Shown here in pieces: positions 9,427 to 16,546 of a stretch of DNA of 24,953 nucleotides; the first letter of the stretch is position 1; the number at the start of each line of letters is the position of its first letter. The stretch lies in NCBI GenBank assembly GCA_024743015.1, contig JANSXJ010000006.1:1-24953 (forward strand), given 5' to 3'. The position numbers and the translations under genes are program-made. The notes beneath the pieces are model-generated. The model saw nothing but the letters and a program-made list of their open reading frames with translations. It did no database searches and was not told the origin of the DNA. This DNA comes from Hyphomonas sp. (lineage in GTDB: Bacteria; Pseudomonadota; Alphaproteobacteria; Caulobacterales; Hyphomonadaceae).

Positions 9427-10455
9427 ATGAAACCAAGTCACTGCGTATTAGCTGCCCTGCTATCCGTCGGTCTCGTTGCGGCCTGCTCTGGGGGAGGGGC
9501 GTCGACCTCGGCGCCGTCTCCGATCGGCGGTTCGCCGCCGCCCCCTCCACCACCGCCGCCTCCGCCACCACCCCCGCCGCCACCGCCGACGGGCGTGACG
9601 CCAGTGAACGAAAGCAATGTCGTCTATGGGTCCGGACTGACCAATGGCGGTTCAAAAACACTTCAGATGGATATCTATCAGACCGGCGAGGAGTGCACCG
9701 CATTGCGGCCGCTGGTTCTGCTCATTCATGGCGGCGGATTCAGACAAGGATCCAAGACCAGTACTGGTTGGGACGATCGCGCGAGAGACGCGGTGACGCG
9801 CGATTATGTCGGAGTGGCTATCAATTACCGCCTGATCCCGGATGACCCGGTTATCTCAGCGGAGTTTGAGCCGGTTCGGACAGATCTGATCGCGGCCAAC
9901 GTAGATCAGGACTGGGATAATAACACGGTCGAGGATTTCGCCAGCGGAATCACCGCGGCGATTGAAGATACTGTCGCAGCGCTGCGCTATCTGGAGAGCA
10001 ATTCGCCGGAAGACCGCTGCATCGACATGTCAAAAATTGCCCTCTGGGGCGGATCAGCTGGTGCGATCACCGCAATGCATGTCGCCTATGGCCTGGACAC
10101 CTATTCGATCAACTATCCGAAGCCTGATGTCGTAATCGACTATTGGGGAATGGTGTTCCTTGACGGCATGATTGGCGCCTCCGAAGCCCCATTGTTTATT
10201 TTGCACGGCGGCAATGACAATCTCATTGATCCGCAAGAAGCGCGTGACCTTAAGGCCGAAGCTGACGCGATCGGCCTCGGTGCTTCGCTGTACATGGTCT
10301 CCGGTGCGGGGCATGGATATTCAGGCATTTCGATTCAGAGTCAGGGGCAGTCCGTAAACGGCAAGACCCTGCTGGAACTGACGCTCGATTTCCTCGATGC
10401 CCACTTGAAGGACGGATCGCCAGCGCCGGTCTATGAAAGCGTGACGATCAATTAA
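9427..10455 (+). CDS. Lipoprotein alpha/beta-hydrolase (esterase/lipase-like) with polyproline linker
   Basis: A 342-residue predicted lipoprotein. Residues 1-19 form a short signal peptide with lipobox VAAC, so Cys20 is the likely lipidation site. A Ser/Ala/Gly-rich stretch and 18 consecutive prolines (37-54) follow, then an alpha/beta-hydrolase domain. Hydrolase evidence: oxyanion motif HGGGF, nucleophile Ser210 in GGSAG, probable Asp264 after HGGN, and His296 in GAGHGYSG. The layout resembles carboxylesterases of the Abhydrolase_3/BD-FAE type. It is expected to sit on the periplasmic side of a membrane or on the cell surface and cleave an ester; the substrate is unknown. The paralog at 10536-11489 is alike over the whole hydrolase domain, pointing to tandem duplication. 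Given the sugar genes nearby, removal of acyl groups from a polysaccharide is a reasonable guess, but hydrolysis of the NRPS/PKS product is equally open. Confidence 0.9.
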   Translation: MKPSHCVLAALLSVGLVAACSGGGASTSAPSPIGGSPPPPPPPPPPPPPPPPPPTGVTPVNESNVVYGSGLTNGGSKTLQMDIYQTGEECTALRPLVLLIHGGGFRQGSKTSTGWDDRARDAVTRDYVGVAINYRLIPDDPVISAEFEPVRTDLIAANVDQDWDNNTVEDFASGITAAIEDTVAALRYLESNSPEDRCIDMSKIALWGGSAGAITAMHVAYGLDTYSINYPKPDVVIDYWGMVFLDGMIGASEAPLFILHGGNDNLIDPQEARDLKAEADAIGLGASLYMVSGAGHGYSGISIQSQGQSVNGKTLLELTLDFLDAHLKDGSPAPVYESVTIN

Positions 10456-10476
10456 ACGCAGATTTTCCTCGCGACC

Positions 10477-10506
10477 TTGACGATAGGCCTTTCCCAACGG
10501 CTAAAC
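10477..10506 (+). promoter_or_regulatory. Candidate promoter of the second lipoprotein gene
   Basis: TTGACG (10477-10482), then 11 bases, CCAACGG (10494-10500) and CTAAAC (10501-10506). It parallels the element at 9369-9398 and starts 59 bases before the ATG, against 58 there. The -10 is weak, so this may be a conserved operator rather than a core promoter. Confidence 0.3.
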
Positions 10507-10535
10507 TTTGCCTGGGATGCTCGGATTGGCGCTGA

Positions 10536-11489
10536 ATGAAAATGGTTCGTACGATTGCCGCACTGGTTCTGTCTTGCAGCGTGCTTCTATCCTGCTCAGG
10601 CGCTGGTCCGGAGTCGCCGTCTGATGAGCGCGCGCTCCTGACAGAGACGAATCTGGTCTATGCGCAGGGCCTGACGGAGCGCGGTTCCATCCCGCTTCGA
10701 ATGGACATTTATCGAAGCGATGAAGCCTGCGAGACATTGAAGCCGCTGGTTTTGATTATCCATGGCGGTGCATTCGTCCGGGGTTCGAAGGAGAGTAATG
10801 GCTGGGACCAGCGTGCACGAGATGCCGCGCGTCGCGGATATGTTGCCGCCGTGATCGACTACCGCTTGATCCCAGACGCGCCCGTGATTGCCGAAGAATT
10901 TGAACGGGTCTGGGCAGATCTGTTCGAAGCCAAAGCCGATTTGCCTTCCAACACGCATAGTTTGGAAACCTATGCCCGCGGGGTCACGGCCGCGATTGAA
11001 GACACTGTGTCGGCCTTGCGTTTCCTCCAAAGCGATGCGCCGCAGGACCGATGCATCGATGTCTCCAGGATCGGGGTATGGGGCGGGTCGGCGGGGGCGA
11101 TTGCGGCGGTGCATGTCGCGTATGGCCTCGAGCCGTATGCGATCAGCTTTCCTGAACCTGATGTTGTGATCGGCTATTGGGGCATGGCCTTTATTGACGA
11201 TCTTATTCGGCCAGGCGATGCACCAATTTTCATGCTGCACGGCCGCGCGGACGACCGGGTCGCTGTGCAGGGAAGTTTGGATCTGAGGGCGGAAGCCGAT
11301 GCGGCCGGTGTCGGCGCTGCGCTATATATCGTTGAAGGGGCTAAGCACGGATATTCCGGAATATCCATTCAGAGCGAGACGCAATCGGTCCGTGGACAGA
11401 CCTTACTGGACCTGACGCTAGAGTTTCTCGATGCACATCTGAAAGAAGACATCCCGCCGCCTGTATACGAAACCGTGTTAATCGAGTGA
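10536..11489 (+). CDS. Lipoprotein alpha/beta-hydrolase (esterase/lipase-like), tandem paralog
   Basis: A 317-residue paralog of the preceding gene. The signal peptide ends in lipobox LLSC, again with the lipidation cysteine at residue 20. The polyproline linker is absent, and the hydrolase domain follows after about 20 residues. The catalytic set is kept: HGGAF oxyanion motif, Ser185 in GGSAG, Asp239 or Asp240 in HGRADD, and His271 in GAKHGYSG. The C-terminus (LEFLDAHLK...PPVYE) matches the paralog closely. The start at 10536 gives the best signal peptide; an internal ATG at 10542 would shorten it by two residues. Neither has a strong ribosome binding site. The gene ends 19 bases before the stop of the convergent flippase gene. 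The role is probably the same as for its neighbour: an envelope-anchored esterase of unknown substrate. Retention of both copies with intact catalytic residues suggests different substrates or locations. Confidence 0.9.
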   Translation: MKMVRTIAALVLSCSVLLSCSGAGPESPSDERALLTETNLVYAQGLTERGSIPLRMDIYRSDEACETLKPLVLIIHGGAFVRGSKESNGWDQRARDAARRGYVAAVIDYRLIPDAPVIAEEFERVWADLFEAKADLPSNTHSLETYARGVTAAIEDTVSALRFLQSDAPQDRCIDVSRIGVWGGSAGAIAAVHVAYGLEPYAISFPEPDVVIGYWGMAFIDDLIRPGDAPIFMLHGRADDRVAVQGSLDLRAEADAAGVGAALYIVEGAKHGYSGISIQSETQSVRGQTLLDLTLEFLDAHLKEDIPPPVYETVLIE

Positions 11490-11508
11490 TGAAGACGCCC
11501 GGCTCGGC

Positions 11509-12996
11509 TTAGACTGCGCTCGGTGCCGTTGGAGCTTCCTTGCTCCGCAGCATGCGAAAATCTTCCAGCGAGGTTCGAACAAAGCTCCGGAAGAACAGGA
11601 CCAATGGCAGAAAGTAGGCGAGACCACCGACCGGAACGAGGATCAGCAATTGCAATGTGCTGTTCATTGCCCGGATATCGGGGAACGCGAACTGCACCGA
11701 GAGAACCGCCCCCGTCATGATCAGGGTGGAGATGAATTGCGGTCGCATGGCATTGAGCAGCGTTACCGCTTTCACGTCCAGTTGTTTCAGAACCTCGTAC
11801 TGAAACGGCACAAGCAGAATAATATTGGCGATCAGAAACGCCCAGGCCATGGCTTCCAGCGTGCCCAGATTGATGCCGATCGCGAAGGCGATGATGAAGC
11901 CTATGGCGCGAATGATCGACCAGCGCAGCAATACGCCAGACCGTCCGCGGGCCTTCCACATTTCATTAGCGCTGGACGCCACCGATTGCATCAGCCCGAC
12001 AAAGGCGAGAATTCGGAGCACCGGTGCGACAGGCCCCCATTGCGGGCCGAATAGCAGGTCGACAAATGGCACCACCACAAGCGCCAAACCGGTCATCATC
12101 GGAAACACGATCACGCTCATGATCGAGACCGTTTTGACATAAGCGCGGCCGAGTTTTTCTGTGTCTTCCTTAATCGAGGAAAAGGCCGGATAGAGCGCGA
12201 AATTAAGGCCACTGGACAGCGTCTGAATGGGCATCCGCATCATCAGATAGGCACGTGAATAATATCCGAGGGCATCCGCACCGAAGAACCGACCGATTAG
12301 GACATTGTCCACATTCTGGTTCAAGAACCGCACAAAGGCAGACCCTGTGAGACCAAGCGAAAATGGTAGGACGGCTCTGATTGTCGACCAAGCGAATGTC
12401 AGTCGAATGGGCGCTTTGTTCATCAGCTGCCCGGCAAGTGCCTTGACGGCGTAGAGGATGATCTGCTGCCAGGCCAGGGCCCAGACGCCATATCCGGTTA
12501 GGGCAAGATAAATCGCTGCTGCGGATGAAAGCGCTATGGCGGTCAGATCAATCAGGGCAATCGTACGGAACTTGTAGTTCCGCTGTAGCCACGCCATAGG
12601 CACGAGGAAGATACAGTGCAGCATCAGAATGCAGGACATGACCTGCACCAGTTCTTTCACCTGGGGTTCGCCAAAGAACGCAGCGACCAAGGGAGCTGCG
12701 AAATAGGCCGCGATTGTCATCGTGAGGCCAAAACCCAGATTGAGCCAGAATGCACTCGACCAGAACGCCGTGCTTGGTTGTTCCGCGCGCACCAACGCTG
12801 CCGAAATGCCGAGATCGTTGAACATGGTCAAAAACCCGACCAGTGTCATCGCCATGGCGAGCAGCCCGAACTGCTCCGGTGTCAGGATCCGGGCGAGCAC
12901 CGGGATCACGATCAGGAACTGGCCGAGATTTTTCGTCAGCGTTACTGAGATGTTGATGATCGCACCCGTGGCGGTTTTCTTAGCCAGCTGATTCAT
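11509..12996 (-). CDS. Polysaccharide flippase, Wzx/PST type (MOP superfamily)
   Basis: A 495-residue integral membrane protein, mostly hydrophobic segments, about 12-14 by eye. The N-terminal stretch containing VLARILTPEQFGLLAMA is characteristic of the oligosaccharide flippase/WzxC group. These proteins move undecaprenyl-linked repeat units from the cytoplasmic to the periplasmic face of the inner membrane. AGGGA, seven bases before the ATG, supports the start. It is divergent from the acyltransferase at 13306 and convergent with the lipoprotein gene. A second member of the family lies at 16547-18013 with the same N-terminal motif (RLLTPEDFGLVAV) but is otherwise quite different, so the two are probably not recent duplicates. 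They may export different glycans, or one may be a remnant of another locus. Confidence 0.9.
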   Translation of the reverse strand: MNQLAKKTATGAIINISVTLTKNLGQFLIVIPVLARILTPEQFGLLAMAMTLVGFLTMFNDLGISAALVRAEQPSTAFWSSAFWLNLGFGLTMTIAAYFAAPLVAAFFGEPQVKELVQVMSCILMLHCIFLVPMAWLQRNYKFRTIALIDLTAIALSSAAAIYLALTGYGVWALAWQQIILYAVKALAGQLMNKAPIRLTFAWSTIRAVLPFSLGLTGSAFVRFLNQNVDNVLIGRFFGADALGYYSRAYLMMRMPIQTLSSGLNFALYPAFSSIKEDTEKLGRAYVKTVSIMSVIVFPMMTGLALVVVPFVDLLFGPQWGPVAPVLRILAFVGLMQSVASSANEMWKARGRSGVLLRWSIIRAIGFIIAFAIGINLGTLEAMAWAFLIANIILLVPFQYEVLKQLDVKAVTLLNAMRPQFISTLIMTGAVLSVQFAFPDIRAMNSTLQLLILVPVGGLAYFLPLVLFFRSFVRTSLEDFRMLRSKEAPTAPSAV

Positions 12997-13027
12997 GTGC
13001 GATCCCTGAACTCCCCTCGTTCGATCC

Positions 13028-13042
13028 GTGGTCTATCACCAC
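13028..13042. promoter_or_regulatory. Dyad GTGGT-N5-ACCAC, candidate operator near the flippase promoter
   Basis: A perfect 5-base inverted repeat with a 5-base spacer, 32 bases upstream of the flippase start. On the minus strand, TTGTCA (13060-13055), 17 bases and GATAGA (13037-13032) form a weak promoter-like pair whose -10 falls inside the dyad. A repressor site over a promoter would look like this. The dyad is seen; its function is inferred. Confidence 0.3.
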
Positions 13043-13081
13043 AATCTGAACGGCTGACAAACACTAATCGCATTATGCAGC

Positions 13082-13110
13082 GTCCGTGCCAGCTAAACGC
13101 TGGAGCGGAC
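13082..13110. repeat. 29-bp imperfect inverted repeat
   Basis: The outer arms GTCCG/CGGAC and inner arms CCAGC/GCTGG pair around a TAAAC loop. One G-T pair and one G-A mismatch separate the two blocks, giving 11 pairs over 12 positions. No T-run follows on either strand, so it is not a typical intrinsic terminator. Its place in a divergent promoter region favours a regulator binding site or a leader RNA hairpin. Confidence 0.55.
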
Positions 13111-13305
13111 ATTGCCGTCACCAAACCGCGATTACCATACATATTGCCGATCCTTATGGGGTTTTCCTGGTTAATGCCTCCCTTTGAGTCACGGGTCGTC
13201 AGACGGTCTGGAACATGACATGCAATTGGTCTGGAAGGCCCGCTTTGGAACGCGTGGTCAAAGTCAGGCAGATTTAGGACATTCGACTGTGACTGAGGAA
13301 ACGAT

Positions 13306-14397
13306 TTGAGCGAAACAGAGCATGGATCTCAAGCCGGGCAAGCCCCGCGCGGTCAGCGCTTCGTCGTGCTGGATGGCTTGCGAGGGATCGCGGCATTTGC
13401 GGTGATCGCAGATCACGTCCCTTCCGACCTGGTGCGGGATTTGATTCCCGGTCGCTACCTCGCCGTTGATTTCTTCTTTGTCCTGAGTGGGTTTGTCTTG
13501 TGCCATGCGTATGGCGCGAGGCTCAAATCGGAAATCCGGGCGCTCGGCTTCCTCCGACTGAGGTTCATCAGGCTATACCCACTTTACTTGCTTGCATTGA
13601 TGCTGGGGGCCTTGCACGTCGTCTATCTGAGTGCGGCCGGTCATGTCGAGACCACGTTCAGCGACCTGACCGCGATGACGGCAATATCGCTCTTGTTCCT
13701 TCCTGTTCCTTCTGGCGTGTCGGGACAGGATCTTCTTTACCCTCTCAATCCACCGTCCTGGTCGCTGTTTTCAGAGCTGATTGCCAATTTTGCCTACGCG
13801 GCACTTGCGCCGTGGCTTTCGTTTCGTTTGCTACTGGCGGTGTTGGCCGTCTCTGGCGTCGCTGTTTTGCACCTGATACCCGATGAACCGGACCTTGGGG
13901 CGGGGTGGAAGGTCTCGGATATTCATATCGGTATTGCGCGAGCTATGTTCGGCTTTTTCGCTGGCGTCGCGATCTACCGTGCGCGTTCGGTTTTCATAGT
14001 GCCGTCAGTCCCCGTGTGGCTCGCGGTGGGATTGCTCGCTGTGATACTCTGCACTCCGGTTCCAGACGAAGCGCGGCGATGGTTCGACACGGCTGCCTGC
14101 CTTGTCTTCATGCCGCTCATCATCCTGATGGTGCAGAATGCCAGCGCCAGCGGTCGGCTCGCAAAATTTGCTTCCTGGTTGGGGTTGGTGTCTTACGGCG
14201 TTTATGTCCTGCACGAGCCAATTTACTTCTGGCTCCGCAGCTTAAGTGGCTATTTTGGTGTGTCCGGCGCTTTTGAGCTGGTTGACTACCCGCTAATTGT
14301 CGGGGTTTCAGCCCTTTCGGCCTGGTTGGCGACCCGGCTCTTTGATCGGCCACTGCGCAAATATCTTGCGAAAACTGGTAAATCTGAGCTCACCTGA
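13306..14397 (+). CDS. Acyltransferase family 3 membrane protein (OafA/YrhL type)
   Basis: A 363-residue multipass membrane protein. The N-terminal segment VVLDGLRGIAAF followed by His37 and the FFVLSGFVL segment are typical of acyltransferase family 3. These proteins transfer acetyl or other acyl groups across or at the inner membrane onto O-antigen, exopolysaccharide or small molecules. About ten hydrophobic segments are visible. Translation most likely begins at a TTG: GAGGAA at 13295-13300 is five bases before it, and no in-frame ATG lies near the family's conserved start. It is the first gene of the plus-strand polysaccharide run, and a hairpin overlapping its stop codon may end the transcript. 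O-acetylation of the glycan made here is the simplest role. The lipoprotein esterases at 9427-11489 could act on the opposite reaction, but that link is speculative. Confidence 0.88.
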   Translation: MSETEHGSQAGQAPRGQRFVVLDGLRGIAAFAVIADHVPSDLVRDLIPGRYLAVDFFFVLSGFVLCHAYGARLKSEIRALGFLRLRFIRLYPLYLLALMLGALHVVYLSAAGHVETTFSDLTAMTAISLLFLPVPSGVSGQDLLYPLNPPSWSLFSELIANFAYAALAPWLSFRLLLAVLAVSGVAVLHLIPDEPDLGAGWKVSDIHIGIARAMFGFFAGVAIYRARSVFIVPSVPVWLAVGLLAVILCTPVPDEARRWFDTAACLVFMPLIILMVQNASASGRLAKFASWLGLVSYGVYVLHEPIYFWLRSLSGYFGVSGAFELVDYPLIVGVSALSAWLATRLFDRPLRKYLAKTGKSELT

Positions 14398-14415
14398 ACG
14401 GGCTGACCGCAGGTG
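14391..14415 (+). terminator. Candidate hairpin terminator after the acyltransferase gene
   Basis: The arms CACCTG (14391-14396) and CAGGTG (14410-14415) enclose CGG/CCG around a GCTGA loop, making a nine-pair stem with a two-base bulge. It overlaps the acyltransferase stop codon. The following bases contain only a weak ATTTCTT tract, so termination would be inefficient. Confidence 0.3.
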
Positions 14416-14484
14416 CGCAATTTCTTGAATACGAAGCTGTGCAGCGGATCAAAATGCAACTGAGAATAAATCGCATTTTTATAT

Positions 14485-14512
14485 TTGCAGAGCTTGCGAA
14501 CTGACCTATACT
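14485..14512 (+). promoter_or_regulatory. Candidate sigma-70-like promoter for the glycosyltransferase run
   Basis: TATACT (14507-14512) matches five of six -10 consensus bases. TTGCAG (14485-14490), with only the TTG matching, lies 16 bases upstream. The surroundings are clearly more AT-rich than the coding DNA. The pair is about 95 bases before the likely start of the family 8 glycosyltransferase gene and follows the hairpin at 14391-14415. Confidence 0.35.
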
Positions 14513-14608
14513 TTTCTGTAATCACCATTAACTGCGGCAGCATGGCGTGGATCGCGATCCTTCTCGAGACGCCCGGAAATTGCCCCTGGGCCATAGAGAA
14601 TCTTGAAC

Positions 14609-15556
14609 GTGTCGGACCGAATTTGGGTTGCTTTTGGCTGCGATGGGGGTTTTGCGCCGCATCTCGCTGCGACGATTGCCTCGGTCGTGCGCCACACACC
14701 CGCCAACAGGCTTCACTTTCTGATCCTTCAGGAAGGTTTTGACGAGCGGCAGCGCGCATCAATTCAGTCGATCGCGCCCGGCGCTGAATTTACCTGGATC
14801 GATATGGCCGATTTCGAGCTGCCCGAGTATCAGGTGTCCAACCACATTACCTATGCCACCCTGTTCCGGCTCGGGCTTGAACAATTGGCCCCCGAGGCTT
14901 GCAAGCGCCTGATCTACCTTGATGCTGACCTGATTGTCATGGCCGACCTTCAAGAGTTGTGGAGCATCGACTTGAATGGCGCCACTATCGGAGGCGTCCC
15001 CGACGCTGGTTTGTGCAAGGATATTCCATCCGATGCCCACCACTGGCTCGAATGGGTTGATGACGAGGATGGCGTCTACATGAACGCTGGTGTGATGGTG
15101 ATCGACCTCGACCAGGTCCGCCGTGACGCTGGCTTTTCCAAAGCGCTGGATTTTATCGCCGAACGCGGGGCTGATCTTCCATACCAGGATCAAGACGCTA
15201 TCAATCGGGTCTATTGGAATCAATGGACATGGTTGCCGCTTGAATGGAATGTGCAAAGATTTCAGTTTATTAAGGCCTTTCAGAAGTATTTTTCCGGGCA
15301 AAGTCTCGCCGCCTTGAAAAATCCGAAAATCGTGCATTTTACCGGACCGGAAAAACCGTGGAGCATGGAAGGCTACCATTCCTGGTGGTGGGTTTACTGG
15401 CAAGCTTTGGCCGATACGCCTTATCTGGATGAGGTCCGCAGAGCCCATGGAATTTCCCGCTGGCGGCTCTTCCGGATCTGGTTGAGATGGCTGAAACGAC
15501 GCCCGAAATCAGCCTCCGGGCAGGGGAATTTTCCGGGTGCCGTCTTCAAGGGTTAG
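14609..15556 (+). CDS. Glycosyltransferase family 8 protein
   Basis: A family 8 retaining glycosyltransferase of about 315 residues, related to lipopolysaccharide galactosyl- and glucosyltransferases. The metal-binding DxD motif is clear: Asp105-Ala106-Asp107 in IYLDADLIV. So are the segment YMNAGVMVIDL, the PYQDQDAIN segment and the C-terminal KIVHFTGPEKPW, whose His commonly binds the metal. It should transfer a hexose from a nucleotide sugar to a lipid-linked glycan on the cytoplasmic face of the inner membrane. Start choice: a TTG at 14603 is in frame, but the purine-rich AGAGAA (14595-14600) is only two bases from it and eight from the GTG at 14609, so GTG is preferred. The sugar transferred cannot be told. 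Confidence 0.9.
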   Translation: MSDRIWVAFGCDGGFAPHLAATIASVVRHTPANRLHFLILQEGFDERQRASIQSIAPGAEFTWIDMADFELPEYQVSNHITYATLFRLGLEQLAPEACKRLIYLDADLIVMADLQELWSIDLNGATIGGVPDAGLCKDIPSDAHHWLEWVDDEDGVYMNAGVMVIDLDQVRRDAGFSKALDFIAERGADLPYQDQDAINRVYWNQWTWLPLEWNVQRFQFIKAFQKYFSGQSLAALKNPKIVHFTGPEKPWSMEGYHSWWWVYWQALADTPYLDEVRRAHGISRWRLFRIWLRWLKRRPKSASGQGNFPGAVFKG

Positions 15557-15673
15557 CTGAGCTCCATTCAGGTCCCGATATTGCATAAGCCTTCAGACAA
15601 TCTGGCGTGAGCGGGGCTCATCTTCGGCTCTCGCCACCGACAACAGAATTCCACACGCGTTGGGGAGCCGAAA

Positions 15674-16480
15674 ATGCTGAAAAAAGGCGCGAAAGCGGTC
15701 TTGCGATCTGTGGGTCTGCAACGCGAACAGATCGCGGCGACCCGAATGGCGGTAGAACGCGCGACGCTCGCGTCAATCCCGCGTACGGGCGCGAAACGGC
15801 AATGGGGACGGATCCTCGCCTATCACTCCGTCGGCCAACCGCGCACGGGCGTCAACGATGTGTCCTTGCGCCGCTTTGAGCGGCAACTGGACATCGCGAT
15901 TGAGCTTGGATTTGAATTTGTATCGGCGCTGCAAATTGCCCATACCGGCGGCGAGCCCAATCAACTCGCTATCACCGTCGACGATGCTTGGACCAGTGCG
16001 GCGGAGAACATCGCCCCAATTGTGCGTAAACGAGGCCTGCCCTGGTCGTTGTTCGTGGTCAGTGGTTGGAGCGATCATGCCGACGACTGGACTCGTAAGG
16101 ACATCCTCAACTGGAGCCAGCTGAAAGACTTAATGGGCGGTGATCTCGAGATTGGCAGTCATTCGGTCAGTCATCCAGATTTCTCCAAGCTTACGCCTGA
16201 TCAAGTGAAGCTTGAGCTGGAAGTCTCACGAGACGGCATAGCTGAAAACCTGGGTTTCGTGCCGAAGTCTTTCGCCATTCCATATGGCCAGTCGGCGAAC
16301 TGGAATGCGATGGCGCACGAGCTCGCTCGAAGTGCGGGCTATGATACGATCTATTCTCAGGCTGAGCGAACGGGATTTCCCGGCACTGCACCACGCACAT
16401 TCGTAACCAAATTCGACAATGATCGTATTTTCAGGGCGCTCCTGAATGGGGCGTTCGACAGTTGGGAAGAATGGGTGTGA
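15674..16480 (+). CDS. Polysaccharide deacetylase (NodB domain, carbohydrate esterase 4-like)
   Basis: A 268-residue protein with a NodB-type domain. Motif 1 is TVDDAW, with Asp103 and Asp104 where most members have T-F-D-D-G/A. Motif 2 is HSVSHP, with metal-ligand histidines 163 and 167. FAIPYGQ near residue 198 matches the later Pro-Tyr-Gly motif. The base and metal ligands are therefore present, and activity is likely. Members remove N- or O-acetyl groups from glycans. No signal peptide or membrane segment is visible, so it would act in the cytoplasm, perhaps on a lipid-linked or nucleotide-linked sugar. GGGAG eight bases before the ATG supports the start. The 117-base gap before the gene holds nothing I can identify. 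Confidence 0.88.
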   Translation: MLKKGAKAVLRSVGLQREQIAATRMAVERATLASIPRTGAKRQWGRILAYHSVGQPRTGVNDVSLRRFERQLDIAIELGFEFVSALQIAHTGGEPNQLAITVDDAWTSAAENIAPIVRKRGLPWSLFVVSGWSDHADDWTRKDILNWSQLKDLMGGDLEIGSHSVSHPDFSKLTPDQVKLELEVSRDGIAENLGFVPKSFAIPYGQSANWNAMAHELARSAGYDTIYSQAERTGFPGTAPRTFVTKFDNDRIFRALLNGAFDSWEEWV

Positions 16481-16546
16481 TAGTACACACCGCGCCAGGC
16501 TGAGACGTCTGGCACATCGCAGATTGAGCTGAAAGGACGCGATTGA

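Larger units (their letters stand above)
12997..13305. other. 309-bp divergent intergenic region
   Basis: Non-coding spacer between the start codons of the minus-strand flippase and the plus-strand acyltransferase, so it should hold both promoters. It contains a dyad at 13028-13042, a longer imperfect inverted repeat at 13082-13110 and a 9-base direct repeat (13205-13213 and 13228-13236). A short open frame across its first part has no family resemblance and no convincing ribosome binding site, so I do not call it a gene. Confidence 0.7.

Noticed and set aside
11650..12054. Plus-strand open frame inside the first flippase gene
   Set aside because: Same mirror effect; no ribosome binding site or family resemblance.
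12997..13218. 73-codon plus-strand open frame in the divergent spacer
   Set aside because: No domain, no convincing ribosome binding site, and it covers both dyads; regulatory DNA is the simpler reading.
16494..16513. GCCAG-N10-CTGGC inverted repeat before the second flippase gene, containing the palindrome AGACGTCT
   Set aside because: Short stem, no T-run and no second copy in the window; too weak to call a terminator or operator.
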